From Azorinus chamasolen (taxonomy: Eukaryota; Mollusca; Bivalvia; Cardiida; Solecurtidae): a stretch of 64,000 nucleotides of DNA. The stretch is from positions 71,495,041 to 71,559,040 of the forward strand of contig OY755241.1 in the NCBI GenBank assembly GCA_963576725.1, read 5' to 3'. A model generated the notes under the pieces. It did not search any database, was not told the DNA's origin, and saw only the letters and a program-made list of their open reading frames with translations. Below, one piece after another: positions 34,779 through 46,399 of the stretch (position 1 is its first letter; the number at the start of each line of letters is the position of its first letter). A program made the position numbers and the translations under genes.

Positions 34779-35069
34779 CAGAATATATGTACTTCACAAC
34801 AGCAGGTGTTAAGTGCTTGTGTGGCGGCCGTAAAAAGTCGCCCCGTACTTCATTCTCAGTGTTGTTATATTTTCTGGTCCTTCGGGATCATTAGTTTTCA
34901 TGTAATTAGTTTTGAAAATTGAATACTGCTTAAGCCGGTGCTAGGGGGCGTGAGTAGTGTTGCACTTTTAATTACTACTCATGAACAGACTCAATAAAAC
35001 CGAGTCTGCAATTTTCTCTTTTGCATTTCTACTTTTGCTTTCGAAGGATCACCCATTTTCAGAATATTT
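34779..35069. mobile_element. 291-bp insertion R1, absent from the sister copy
   Basis: It separates GAAACTTT from GTAGTCGTGTTTGGAGTCAG, which are adjacent in the other copy at 33613-33640. TTTCAGAATAT occurs at both edges (34776-34786, 35057-35067). Its 34905-35062 part (GCACTTTTAATTACTACTCA, CAATAAAACCGAGTCTGC) recurs in inverse orientation at 39261-39400 and 51278-51432, so it belongs to a dispersed family. Class unknown. Confidence 0.75.
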
Positions 35070-36206
35070 GTAGTCGTGTTTGGAGTCAGGAAATTCAGAC
35101 AGTACATATTTGGTCAAAATATTACATTGGAGTCTGATCACAAACCGCTTCAAACAATCTTCAAAAAGGGACTTCATGAAACTCCTTTCATACTTCAAAA
35201 AAATGTTACACGAACTATCCGAATATTCGTTGAATGTCATTTACAAACCTGTAAAGACTATGTTTCTGGCAGATACAATGTCAAGGAATTACATTGAAGA
35301 GCAAACCGAGTCGTTGCAACTAGGCGACTTCAGAATTGCCGCCATAGAAATCTACGTGAGCATGTCACATGAGTTGTGTCAGCAAATCAGAAATGAAACT
35401 GAAAAGGACACAGATTCTTCAAAAAACGGTACAAGAAGGATGACCAGATCGGCGCATTGAACTTCCAGTACAAATGAGAATGTATTGGAATTACAGGGAC
35501 GAAATCATTGTGATAGACAAAATGTTAATGAAAGGTGAAAGGTCATAATACCAAAGCAATTGAGAAACATAAAGCTCAATCGTAAAGAGCAAAGCGATGG
35601 CAAGGGAAAGCATGTTTTGGCCGCCAATGAACAGTGCAATTGAAGACAAAATTGCAAAATGTGATATATGTGCCAAATACCAGTTGCAAAATCCAAAAGA
35701 ACCAATGATATGCATGGACATTCCGGATTTGCCTTACAGCAAAATCAGTGTAAACATATTCGGGATGAGAGGTCACCAGTATTTGTTGTCTGTAGACTCA
35801 AAATGGCCGGAAGTATCAAGACTGGACAATATGACAAGCAAAAATGTTATTGCTTATCTGAAGTCGCACACCTCCAAATATGGAATACCATAAGTTCTAA
35901 TTACTGACAATGCAAGACAATTCACAAGTCTAGAATTTCGTGAATTTGCAGCAAAATACGGGTTTGAACACCTCATCTCCGTATCACTACCAGTCGCATG
36001 GACAAGTTGAAAGGACTGTTCGGATATTGACATGCAGGTAAAACGTTAAAGCCACTGACAGAAGGGGAATATGTCATGTTCAGACATAACAAATCCTGGT
36101 AAAGTGGTACAGTTCAAAGGTTCCATAGACTACCACTGTCATAGGTGATAAAGTCGCCCACAGGAAAGTATTATCGTAGAAACCGGAAGCAGATAAAGTC
36201 AACCAA
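35070..36206 (+). pseudogene. Ty3/gypsy retrotransposon relic: RNase H and integrase
   Basis: From 35071 the frame shows the RNase H segment (VVFGVRKFRQYIFGQ, ESDHKPLQTIFKK, then MFLADTMSRNY near 35265). After a gap comes integrase: the Cys pair of the zinc-binding domain (KCDICAKYQLQNPK near 35658) and the core with ITDN near 35900. The catalytic triad cannot be followed completely because of frameshifts and stops. No LTRs or primer-binding site were recognised, and gag and most of RT are missing, so this is a fragment. Its 3' end is abruptly joined to a LINE at about 36207. Non-functional. Confidence 0.8.
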
Positions 36207-37640
36207 GGCAATCTATAAAAAAGGAGACAAAACCAACGCTGGAAACTAAAGACCAGTTAGTCTCACGTCAGTTGTATGCAAAATAATGGAAAACACAGTC
36301 ATATATCACATTATGGAACACATGATCACAAACGACAAGCAATATGGTTTTATGACCGGAAGATCCACATCACTCCAACTGCTAAATGTCATGGACAAAT
36401 TGACAGAAGCAATTGATAATGGAGACGGCATTGACTGTGTCTATATGGACTTCCATAAAGCCTATGACACTGTCCCACACAACACCTTAATAGGTAAACT
36501 GGAATCTTATGGAATTGGTAAAGATATGGTTGACTGGACTGAACACTTCCTGTCTGGTAGGACACAGCAAGTAACGGTAAATGGGACTGGATCAAAATGG
36601 CATGATGTCACTTCATGGAATTCCTCAAGGGTCAGTTATAGGACATCTCATGTTTATCATCTACATGAATGACCTCCTCGACATTGTAGACTCGCCAATA
36701 TGCTTATTTGCAGACGACACAAACATATACAAAATAATTAGGACAATAGAAAATAAGGAAACGCTGCAAGATGATCTTCATAAAATAACGCAATGGACAG
36801 CGAAGTGGCTATTAAAACTACATCCTCAAACATGCAAAACCATGCACATTGACAGGACCAAGCCAGATCCCAATTTAACATCCAAAATAATGGGCTTCAC
36901 ACTTGAAAGCACAGAGGAGGAAAAGAATATAGGAGCAATTATTAGAGACAATAAGCTACATTTTGATAAACACATTGCTGATAAAGTAAAAAGCTAACTC
37001 AATGAGTTCCATAATTAGACGAAATTTCCACTATCTTGATGAAAAAAGCTTCACTCTACTATACAATCTCCTAGTGAAAACACATCATTAATACGCCAGT
37101 TCAGTATGGGCCCCACATAAGAGTAAACATATTGATATGTTAGTGGGAGTTCAAAGAAGAGCTACTAAGCAACTACCCGAGCTAAATAAACTCACATATG
37201 AGGAACGTTTAAAACGATTAATTTTCCTACGCTGTCCTACAGGAGGGCACGTGGGGATATGATAGAAGTCTATAAAATGACAGGTGGGATCTATGATAAT
37301 AAGGTAGGGAGATTTCTCAAATTAAAAACGGATCAAGGAGAAAGAACACCAATTAGGTAAATTCCAAAAAGACCTTACTCCCAAAGAGCGAGGCTTGACC
37401 TAAGAAAATATAGTTTGGGAGTAAGAACAACATTTGGAACAGCTTAAGTGAGGAGGTAGCAAATGCTAAAAATATGTACACATTTAAAAATAGATTAGAC
37501 AAATACTGGAATAATCAGGATATAAAATACCATTATAAGGCCACAATAAGAACCGGAACACAAAAACAAAAAGAAGAGTCCAGCATAGAGGATCCAGAGA
37601 AATCTGAGCTGGAAATCAACGCTAAGTAACGCTAAGTATT
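36207..37640 (+). pseudogene. LINE reverse transcriptase fragment (jockey/CR1-type), 5'-truncated
   Basis: It starts at IYKKGDKTNAGN (near 36210) and runs through RPVSLTSVVCKIMENT, YMDFHKAYDTVPHNTLIGKL, a GIPQGSV block (one frameshift near 36610) and the active-site box CLFADDTNIY (near 36700). The thumb and C-terminal region (VQRRATKQLPELNKLTYEER near 37150) extend, with stops and frameshifts, to about 37630. The FADD motif is intact. The endonuclease is absent. Truncation exactly at the RT entry within the gypsy relic suggests insertion by target-primed reverse transcription. Confidence 0.85.
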
Positions 37641-37839
37641 TAATAAATCCTATCTGGGGTATATAACAATGCTTGAACGAAGAAAATATGGTATATGTTT
37701 ATGGGCTTGCGGGTAATACACAAGCGTAAATTCAATGTTTTACTCAAAAGTCGCTAATTTTTAATAAACAAATAATTGGCCCCGATAATCTAGACCATCT
37801 TCAAGCGATCCCTTGATACATGATCCATTCCGGCTGACT

Positions 37840-38400
37840 GGTTTGTCCCGGTCTTCAAAACGGCGAACGAAGTGATACCTTAAACTACCGTCCTATCTCT
37901 CTCACCTGTATTCTCTCCAAACAGATTGAACATATAATAGCTTCAAACCCCTCTCACCATTTAAAAAATCACAGTATTCTGTATGACCTCCAACACGGTT
38001 TCAGAGAGAGACGGTTCTGTGAGACCGAGCTTATCTAGCTGGTTGATGATCTCACCATGAACCTCTCACAGTGCAAACAAACAGATCTCATCCTTCTCGA
38101 CTTCTCGTAAGCATTTGATGTGGAAAACCATCTTGACATCCTTGCTAAACTTCAGGTCTATGGCGTTCATGGCAATGTTTTCAATTGGATCAGGGCCTTT
38201 CTGCTGGGTAGATCGCAGAAGGTAGTAGTAGCGGGTGAGTCCTCCGACTCTGTCCCAGTCACTTCAGGGGTACACTAAGGCTCTGTACTTGATCCCCTCT
38301 TATTCCTTCTTTATATAAATGACCTTCCTGACAACATCACTTCTCAAATTAGACTCTTTGCCGATGACACAGCAATCTATCTGACTATCAGAAATGATTT
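37840..38400 (+). pseudogene. Second LINE RT fragment, different family
   Basis: The translation gives NYRPISLTCILSKQIEHIIA, LYDLQHGFRERRFCETELI, LILLDFS-stop-AFDVENHL, WIRAFLLGRSQKVVVAG, VTSGVH-stop-GSVLDPLLFLLY and RLFADDTAIYLTI. These are RT motifs from fingers to the FADD palm. It ends abruptly near 38400. At least three in-frame stops. Sequence differs from the LINE just upstream, so it is an independent insertion. Confidence 0.82.
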
Positions 38401-38514
38401 ACGGACGTTTCGCCACATACCGTTTCGCTACCCTGACTATTTCGCTACAGTCATTTCGTACCCTTACCGGAAGTCACTTCGCTATCCTGCTCTAACCCAC
38501 TGGGGACCGTCACA

Positions 38515-38601
38515 ATGAAGTATGAACCTCAACAGAAAAAATGTATGAGCTCTAGATATATCTAGTGATCATACAATTTTTTGTTGAAGTTCATACTTCA
38601 T
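38515..38601. repeat. Long hairpin, arms about 40 bp
   Basis: ATGAAGTATGAAC and GTTCATACTTCAT are the outer arms. TCAACAGAAAAAATGTATGA pairs imperfectly with TCATACAATTTTTTGTTGA around AGATATATCT. It could be a small foldback element; flanking CTAACCC words occur on both sides. Confidence 0.7.
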
Positions 38602-38730
38602 CGCGCCGATCCCCTGCGCACTAACCCTGTCTAACCCTGTCACGTTTAAAGGGATTAAAATAAAAGTAAATTGTAAGTACATGTATGGTATTTTCATTTG
38701 ATCGTAATGCAAGTGTCATATTTTGTATCC

Positions 38731-40510
38731 ATTCAATTCAATTCAAATTTTATTGGCAATACCAGCATATACAATGCTTGTGGCCAAGTAAATAATACAA
38801 TATAAAGATGGCATAATAAAACATACATCAATGTAATGAAATAAGTAACATAAATTGAACTAGTATATACTGATTCAAACATAATCTGATATTTAAATAG
38901 CAAGTTAAGTATATAAAGAAACCTAAGAAGCAACATTTTCTTGCATTCTGTACGTTTAACATAGCATAGTAAATATATTTCGACACATTTCTGATAATAC
39001 CTACTTTCTTACTGGACATAAGACTGGCAAATTTATACAGTGAAGGCCAAGATCTAGCAATTTTGTATTTCTTTCGCAAATCTGAATAAATAGGACAGCA
39101 AAGTAGAAAGTGATATTCTTATTCAACTAGATTTAAACAGCAAAGCTTACATTTACGATTATCCCTGTCTGTACCGCTATATGTTCCGGCTTCAATTTCT
39201 AAAGCATGAGAACAAAGTCTGAACCGTGAGAAAGTATTTCTGACTTTATCATCATCTAACAAATATTCTGAAAATGGGTGATCCCTCGAAAGCAAAAGTA
39301 GAAATGCAAAAAGTGAAAATTGCAGACTCTGTTTTATTGAGTCTGTTCATGAGTAGTAATTAAAAGTGCAACACTACTCACGCTCCTAGCACCAGTTGAG
39401 ATATCGCTCAAATTCGAACTCTGTTTTAAAAGATCTATAATATTCTAACTTTGATTGAGAATTGACGGTATCATTCCACATTTGAATATACTGATCATGC
39501 AAACTCAGCGCTGAGTTAATGATGGTATATAATTATAGACAGGGTTAAAATTATTCCACAGATAACCACACCCTAGTGATTCTACCAACGCTTTCATTTC
39601 ATAAGACCAAACATGTTTATTATTAATGAATATGTTATTACTTTCTACTTGTTGTTTAAAAGCATTTTGCATTATTGAGTGCTCAGCTAGCATCATTTTA
39701 CACCAAAATTTTATAAATCTTTCTTTAGCAATTACCGACATCGGAAAACGACCAAGTTCACCTCGAAATGCAACATTTGATGTTTAGGGTTTTAACCCTA
39801 AAACTCTTTTACAAAATTTATAATGTAACTTATCAACATCCTTAGAACCATACACACCCCATGCTTTGGAACAGTACAAAATTTTAGGTACCACATGGGA
39901 GTCAAAAGTGCAAATTTCGTTTTCACATCTACAATTACTTTACTTGACAGTGATATTAGATTACTATATGTTTTACGAGCCTGTTCGTTTAGAGATTTCA
40001 CAGCATGGTGTAAATTACCATTAAAATAGATGTTTTTACCCAAATACCCAAGGTAGCAAAAACTGTCAACAATTTCAATACATTCATTGACTATTGTCCA
40101 TATGTGTCTATTGCGGCTCTTTTTGTTTTCAAATACGCAAATATTCGTTTTCGTAACATTTATATTCCAGCCCCGAACACTTGAATATCTATTAATACCA
40201 TTCAACTGGGCTTGTAAACTGGTTGGGTCAGTTATATATAGACATATGTCATCAGCAAATAGCAACATATACTGGGATAATATGTGGAGATCGAAATTTG
40301 TCATATTATCCATATCTATACAAGTGTGTATATCATTAATAAATAAAATGAATAACAATGGTGATAACGGTTCCCCTTGTTTCAAGCCCAGTGTTACATC
40401 AGATAACTCTAAATTGAGATTTGTCAACTATACCGAATCCGATACTTATAACGACAATTATTCACCGAAAATGAGGGACTTTCTCAAACTTTCTGCAACT
40501 TTCTATTGAT
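38731..40510 (-). pseudogene. LINE 3' half (RT palm to 3' tail), minus strand
   Basis: Minus-strand reading: LKQGEPLSPLLFILFINDIH (near 40390), the active site LLFADDICLYITD (near 40260), SFCYLGYLGK (near 40050), then after frame breaks RFIKFWCKMMLAEHSIMQNA (near 39700), RLCSHALEIEAG (near 39210), a CKLC-type Cys motif, and PSLYKFASLMSSKKVGIIRN (near 39030). The 3' end carries AATAAAA and TTGAA repeats at about 38730-38750. The 5' part is missing. Several frameshifts. A family-R insertion lies at 39261-39400. The RT motif is intact but the ORF is not. Confidence 0.82.
39261..39400. mobile_element. Family R insertion R2, within LINE C-terminal ORF
   Basis: AATATTCTGAAAATGGGTGA at the left, GTTTTATTGAGTCTGTTCAT in the middle and CGCTCCTAGCACCAG at the right match 34905-35062 (reverse) and 51278-51432 (same orientation). 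It interrupts the LINE coding segment between FEFERYL and the block ending SRFRLCSHALE. Confidence 0.75.
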
Positions 40511-41068
40511 ACGTTTGATAGTTCAGGCCATATCGAAAGTGAACCTTAAAATTAGGTTCAGGTTCACATATTTTTTTATTTTTTTTTACCTTTCAGGCCC
40601 AGCAGCGAGGAACCTCGTTTATTTCCCCCGTCCATTTTACTCAGGGAGCCAGTAGTGACTACCATGCACCCCGAGACTTTTTTTCATGGGTACCAAAATG
40701 GTCAGAAAAGTGTCCTGAATCAGAAATGCGAATGTACTTAAACTTTAAGGCTTTGTGTATTTTAACCGTTTAACAAAGAAGACCCGCATTCAGACAGTTC
40801 CTATAGGAGATACCAGATCAGAGTCTATTATGTTACCTTAGAAAATGTCATACATCAACATTTTAACTGTCTACGCCAGAGTAAACCCTGAACAGATAGC
40901 TCCTGAAGGAGTTGTCTAACCAGGGTCTTCTATGTTTGCTTAGAACATATACTAAAATATAAAATATAGGCTACTGCCTCAAAGAATCGCAGTTGTGTAT
41001 AAACCTGTTGAAAGCCGGGAAGATGTATTCGACATATGGGAAACGGATGGACGCTATCCATAAACAAT
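40511..41068. other. Stretch without gene; degenerate P1-type palindrome pieces
   Basis: 40810-40935 contains TACCAGATCAGAGTCTAT and GAACAGATAGCTCCTGAAGG..AGTTGTCTAACCAGGGTCTTC, weak copies of the P1 palindrome family. The rest is unrecognised. Confidence 0.4.
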
Positions 41069-41187
41069 TTAACCCTTTCCTTCATAGTTTCTATTAAAAC
41101 TTAATTTTAAGTAGATCTAGTTATATATATCTACATGCATTCGTAAGGGTTGAAACTCTCTTAAATATTTATGGAGGAAATGGTTAG
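41069..41187. mobile_element. TTAA/CCCTTTCC MITE, degenerate
   Basis: The left end TTAACCCTTTCCTTCATAGT and right end TATGGAGGAAATGGTTAGCG repeat the ends of the MITE at 5944-6162. The centre is different and AT-rich. Confidence 0.55.
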
Positions 41188-41929
41188 CGTATCAATGCGA
41201 CAAACAGTTGCGTCTATTGAAAAGTGTACATGCCTACATGTACTTTGGTCTCATATCTAACTAATCTGATCCACTGCTTTTGTATAATAAACCAGTTACA
41301 AGCCTTATTTAGAACTACTCAAACAATATTTCACGGAGTAGAAATCTACATTATGGCAAAAGCGTTAATATTGCCGAGAAAGCTATAATAAAAATTTGAC
41401 GTAGTAGATCTACAACTGTGTGAATAATTACTACTGCGTTCTATGATGTAGATGTTCTCGGCTAAGTAGGAATCAGGCAGCTCAAGTAAGATTTCCGTTA
41501 ATGATGGACAGAGTAGGAATTCTTACTTTGGACAGTGCATTTCCAGAATTGTTCGTGCGCAACATAGGAATTGGGACAAAGTGAGAATATATGTGATCGT
41601 GGTCTGGTGTTTATGTACATTTGGATTGCATTACACAAGGGACGGGGAATGGGCTAAGCTTTATAATGATGTATAAATTATGGAGATAGCTTTAAAATCG
41701 CAGACATAACACGTGTTTATTTACATTTTCATACTGCGAACATGTAAAGTAAAAAGCGCGCATCATAGTGATGTTTGAAAAGTCACGGTAACGTTAAACG
41801 CAATTATGACGTCAAATAAGTTCATCCCTTGTCTCGGCCATTTTCTCATAGGCCTCAAATACTTGCGAAAACTGTTGACTCTGATGGAGGAGGGTTCTGA
41901 TTGGCTTGTTAAGTCGTGCGCACTGCTTA
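41188..41929. other. Stretch without recognised gene
   Basis: An imperfect inverted pair (GCCGAGAAAGCTATA near 41373 and GATGTTCTCGGC near 41450) is the only structure noted. The open frame from 41806 runs into low-complexity GT sequence and is not credible. Confidence 0.35.
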
Positions 41930-42270
41930 AAAAATTATCTCAGGAAACGAACTTTGTTTCGTTTTTTCGAGATAATAAAAAAAAAGTATCTCGTCAAAAC
42001 GAACTACTTCTTGAGATAATAAAAAATATTATCTCAGGAAAACGAATTGTCCCTGGTTCTTGTGTGTCTTTTGGTGTTTTCTTTGTTCATTTCGTGTGTG
42101 TGTGTGTGTGTGCGTTTGTTTGTGTGTGTGTGTGTGTGTGTCATGCTGTCTATCGGTGTTTTGGTGGTAGTTGCGTCTTGCATGTGGCTTTGCCTGCTTG
42201 ACTTTACTACTTTTCCATTTGTTTCGTTTTCTCGAGATGATAAAACAAATTATCTTAGAAAAACAAACTT
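41930..42270. repeat. Alternating-orientation TTATCTC..AAACGAA motif cluster
   Basis: TTATCTCAGGAAACGAAC (41935), GTTTCG..TTCGAGATAA (41958), TATCTCGTCAAAACGAAC (41988), TTATCTCAGGAAAACGAA (42029) and TTTCGTTTTCTCGAGATGAT (42223) are related words in both orientations. They look like ends of nested small foldback elements. A (GT)n tract at 42093-42141 lies inside. Confidence 0.55.
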
Positions 42271-42805
42271 GAAAAAAAATCTTGCATATGTCACCTCAGT
42301 GCCACCGTAAAGAACTGAACTATTACAGACATTGTGGTCTGTGTCCTTCTTTAGATAAAAATTAAAATATTAAATTGATGGTTTATATTCGTATTTATAT
42401 TTGTTATTAACTACTTTTACGTCAAGGAAATTGGTAAGATCAATGAGTCAATTGTATGGCTTTAACAATGGACAATCAATAGTGATATTGAAAACTAGGA
42501 ATGTGAGCCTTGTACATAGATTATCTCGTTTAAGGGCAACGCAATCAAAAGGCTATGCTATCCGAATACTAAATAGCATGTATCATAATTTATGTTTATA
42601 TTATTGATACGTTGGTCAAGTATTTGTTGCCAGAAGTACATAAATGGAAAAGTAGTAAATTCAAGCAGGCAAAGCCACATACAAGACGCAACCACCACCA
42701 AAACACCGATAGACAGCATGACATACGCAACCACCAACCCAAACGCACACTCACACACGAGATAAACAGAGAAAACATCAACAGACACACAAGAACTAGA
42801 GACAA
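42046..42805. repeat. Inverted repeat, arms about 170 bp
   Basis: 42046-42225 and 42640-42805 are reverse complements with few differences. For example ATGCTGTCTATCGGTGTTTT / AAAACACCGATAGACAGCAT and GGCTTTGCCTGCTTGA / TCAAGCAGGCAAAGCC, plus TTCTTGTGTGTCT / AGACACACAAGAA. One arm holds the (GT)n tract, the other has CAACCACCAACCC instead. The loop is about 415 bp. Confidence 0.8.
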
Positions 42806-42869
42806 ACACTCCACACATGAACAAAAGCACAAAGACGTAAGGCAAACAAAAAAGAAAAAGTAATACATG

Positions 42870-42930
42870 AGTCTGGTAAGCTCATCCCGTATCCGAGTTA
42901 AAGAGTATACCATCATACAGTCAAATTTCC
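42870..42930 (+). repeat. Repeat family A, short piece
   Basis: CATGAGTCTGGTAAGCTCATCCCG and AGAGTATACCATCATACAG correspond to 46422-46475, indicating another fragment of the dispersed family seen at 3292 and 46400. Confidence 0.6.
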
Positions 42931-43189
42931 TTTTTGTTTTATATATACGTGTATAAATGTATTTGAACGTTAAATTTTCCAATGTATTTGTTATATAAAC
43001 TATGTTTATGTGCGATTTTTTAATAAAATAATACAGAACTAATCTTAATCTAACTCTTTACTTGTTAGATTCACGGTTTTGCAAAAAGAACTTTGTTTCT
43101 TAAGAATTGTAAAACCAGTAGTAAATCAATTGAAGGAGGAAATGGCATTCCCTCTGAAAGTTGGAAGATAGTAATGCTTCAGACAATGT

Positions 43190-43700
43190 TTTATTAAGTG
43201 TAAGGTCAAGTCAAGGTCACAGTCATGAAATGGTACACAACATCCCACTGTCCAAAAATGCATCCAAAGAACATACATGGCACTCAATAGGCAATCAGAG
43301 TTCACGATCACAACTTTTTGCAGCGGGTTTGCTACACTCCGCAGAAATAATGCATCTGTATAACAAATGTGGTGTTTTCTTTGGACGAACTGGACGAGTA
43401 GTGCTTCGGAAAAATTGTCATTAATCTAAGGACAAGGGTCAAGGACATGGACCCAGTGTCCACCGATAGAACAAATTGGGTATTCCTTCGGCACTTTAGA
43501 AAAGAGCTATTGATTTAAGGCCAGAGGTTAAGGTCAGACTTCTGAAAGAGGTACACCATTACACTCCATGGTCCAATGATGCTACACAGCCACTTGGGCA
43601 GTATTTTTGCAATTTGGAAATGAAGTGCTTCTGACAAAAACATCTTTATGTCAAGATACAGGTCAAGGTCAATATCACTAAGATCTGGAACTGGTTTGCA
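43190..43700 (+). repeat. Degenerate TCAAGGTCA-type tandem repeat
   Basis: GTCAAGTCAAGGTCACAGTC (43202), AAGGACAAGGGTCAAGGACA (43428), CCAGAGGTTAAGGTCAGACT (43520) and ACAGGTCAAGGTCAATATCA (43658) recur with spacing of about 100-225 bp. The intervening blocks TGGTACAC.ACATCCCA / GGTACACCATTACACTCCAT are similar. No ends recognised. Confidence 0.55.
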
Positions 43701-44093
43701 TCACTCTTTAAATTTAACGATACATATAAAGACAATGAGATAATAGTGGAGATACAGAATGGTGGAAGGACAGAATGACAATGGGATGGCAATGTGCAAC
43801 ACTATATGTTCAAGACATTTTAAATATTTGCAAAAACTAGAATGGGATATGTGCAAATAGAAAAACATAATGGGATTGTTCCTACCCGGTTTGCGAAGTC
43901 GGGAAAAGATGTCTCTATACATTAAAACGTTATAAGGTCTGAAACTATCTAAAAGCGTGAAAGCATTTCTCTACAGCTCCGCTGACATTCACAGTTGCAA
44001 TTTTTATAACATTTTTCTGCACAAATTGTCATCTGTTTCAAGTTACCAGTTAGACCCTAAAACAAGCCTGCTATGGACAGATGAGTGAATGCC

Positions 44094-44166
44094 TGTGCAA
44101 ACAGTTTGGATCCAGATGAGACGCCGAGTTACTCGGCATCCAATCAGGATCCAAACTGTTTGGCAA
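44094..44166. repeat. Palindrome P2, copy 1
   Basis: GTGCAAACAGTTTGGATCCAG pairs with TGGATCCAAACTGTTTGGCA-side sequence (..CAGGATCCAAACTGTTTGGC); the inner arms are GATGAGACGCCGAG / CTCGGCATCCAATC. It is the same family as 44398-44463, 50695-50765 and the array at 55634. Confidence 0.75.
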
Positions 44167-44397
44167 CCTGGTTGTATGTTGATAGATAAATTGATTACTG
44201 CTTAAATTTTGAAAATGTAGTTGATGAAAAAGTTTGTAAAATTAAATTGCACAGCAGGCTAAAGGTTAAGCTAGACCTGGTAACAAACTGTCATTACAAT
44301 GTTATAGGAAAACGGTGTACTACATTATAGCGTTTGGATGAGGCGAAATGCGCATTAATCTTTAGCCTGCTATAGATGACGGATATGAGAATACCTA

Positions 44398-44463
44398 TGC
44401 AAACAGTTTGGATCCAGATGAGACCCCGGACTAACTCGAGCGTCTCATCAGGATCCAAACTGG
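44398..44463. repeat. Palindrome P2, copy 2
   Basis: CAAACAGTTTGGATCCAGAT and ATCAGGATCCAAACTG are the outer arms; GAGACCCCGGACTAACTCGA..GCGTCTC form the loop side. The 44266-44370 sequence between the two P2 copies resembles their outer flanks (CAGGCTAAAGGTTAA). Confidence 0.75.
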
Positions 44464-44720
44464 CTGTACATCAGACTAAAGGTTAATGGCCTAGATAACC
44501 ATTTACTAGTGAATGGTTCCACTTTTTGAAGCCTTGCTAACAGGATAGATCTAGATCAGCTCCTGGGAGAGAGGTCTGATAAAGGTGTGCTCTGTTATCG
44601 TACCAATTAGATATGATTCTATACTGTTTGCCATGCTAATTTATATCCTTATTTTCAAATATTATAACAAGTATATAGAACATTGAAGGCAATGCCACTG
44701 TCCACTACCAGTAAATATTT

Positions 44721-45710
44721 TAGTCCCCCACCGGTTACCGGTTGGGGGACTATAGGTTTGCTCGATTCCGTCTGTCTGTCTGTCCGTCCGTCTGTCACGT
44801 TTCGTGTCCGGCCATATCTCCTACAAAGTTATGCCAAATCCATTATAACTTCACACATTGAAGAAGCATGATGAGGGCTAGTGTCATTCACAAGAGTCAT
44901 AACTCTAGTATCAATATTTTTAGAGTTATTCCCCTTTTACATAATTTTTTTCCGGAGAATAACTCTTTATCTACTGGTTCAATTGATTTGAAACTTCACA
45001 TATGGAACAATCATGCTGAGGGGTAGTGTCATACACAAGGGCCATAACTCTAGCATCAGTATTTTTGAGTTATTCCCCTTTTTCATAATTTCTTGTCAGT
45101 CCGTCTGTCACACTTCGTGTCCGGGCAATATCTCCTACAAAGTTAGGCCAAATTCATTATAACTTCACACATTGAAGAAGCATGATCAGGAGTAGTGTCA
45201 TGCACAAGGGCCATAATTCTAGCATCAATATTTTTGGAGTTATTCCCCTTTTTCATATTTTTTTTGTCCGGACAAGAACTCTTTCTCTACTGGTTCAATT
45301 GATTTGAAACTTCACATATGGAACACACATGATGAGGGGCAGTGTCGTGCACAAGGGCCATAACTCTAGCATCTATATTGTTGGAGTTATTCCCCTTTTC
45401 ATATTTTCTTGTCCAGTTAATAAATCTTTATGTACTGGTTCAAATGATTTGAAACTTCTCATATGGAACAAGCTTGATGAGATGTAGTGTCATGCACAAT
45501 AACTCTAGCATCAATATTTTTGGAGCTACTCCCCTTTTTCATATTTTCTTGTCGGGACAATAACTTTTGATTTACTGATTCAATGTATGAAAGTAGGTAC
45601 TAATACCATTCAGGTGGTCATGTATATACCATGGTCAACCACACCATGGGTGGGTGGGGTGGGGAGAGTGGAGGTTTTTTTCAGTCCGGTGGGGGACTCA
45701 TGTCTTGCAT
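44721..45710 (+). mobile_element. Pearl/HINE-like non-autonomous element with tandem core (3)
   Basis: The left end is a hairpin TAGTCCCCCACCGGT-TACCGGTTGGGGGACTA and the right end CCGGTGGGGGACTCATGTCT. Core units of about 170-200 bp repeat: GTCACRYTTCGTGTCCGG.CAATATCTCC, TTATAACTTCACACATTGAA, GGGCCATAACTCTAGCATCA, GAGTTATTCCCCTTTTTCAT, CTGGTTCAATTGATTTGAAA. Same architecture as the elements at 4277 and 24025, with a third sequence type. No coding. Confidence 0.7.
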
Positions 45711-46015
45711 AGCAATACAACATGCCCTTGTTCTTAAATGTTCTAAGTCCAACGCTTGTTATTCTGTAAAACGTCTACCTTGGTTAGAACAAAAGATCCA
45801 GAAAACTGAACCTTTCTGCGTCCAAAAGTTCAGTGAGAAAACAACGTTGTATCATAAAACTCCAAGTTAATTATTTGCAACTCATAATAATAAAGCTACA
45901 TACCAAATATCAAAGGATTTTAGAAAAAAAAGTCTGGAAAACAGGAGTGTGATAGACTGACAGACGGACGGAGTGCAAACTTGTAGTACCCTTCGGCGTT
46001 GCCGAAGCTAATTAA
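45711..46015. other. Right-end fragment of a related element
   Basis: GACAGACGGACGGAGTGCAA followed by CTTCGGCGTTGCCGAAG (a hairpin) looks like the end of another tandem-core element. The left part is not recognised. Confidence 0.35.
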
Positions 46016-46399
46016 GTCAGGGCGGGTGGGATAATGCAAGGGAATTAATCAAAGAAAGTAGGAAAATCAGAACGGCATGTATTGATAAATGTATTGATAC
46101 AATATAAGCACAGTGGCAACTGTGTAAGGGTCTGCAACATAATTGTAAAAATATTTAAATAGCAATTAAATTAAAACTAACAACTCATAGTTTTTCTTGA
46201 ATTTTTTCTGTTTTATTAATATCAGTTTAACAAAAACAAAATACAAACTGAGCCCTGACAAAAAAGGAGTTAAAGAGATGGTTTTTTCTATGCATCACAG
46301 CAATGTAGGTAAAATACTACATGACGAGAACTGTGAAAGTCAGTCAAATATGTACTCAATGACTTTGCTGAGGTCGGATCAACTGCAGGTAAGCCGTTG

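Noticed and set aside
42047..42310. Hydrophobic Val/Cys-rich open frame resembling a membrane peptide
   Set aside because: It is produced by the (GT)n microsatellite and flanking repeat; the inverted arm gives a similar peptide on the other strand.
43161..43424. 87-codon plus-strand frame
   Set aside because: It overlaps a degenerate TCAAGGTCA tandem repeat and has no recognisable domain.
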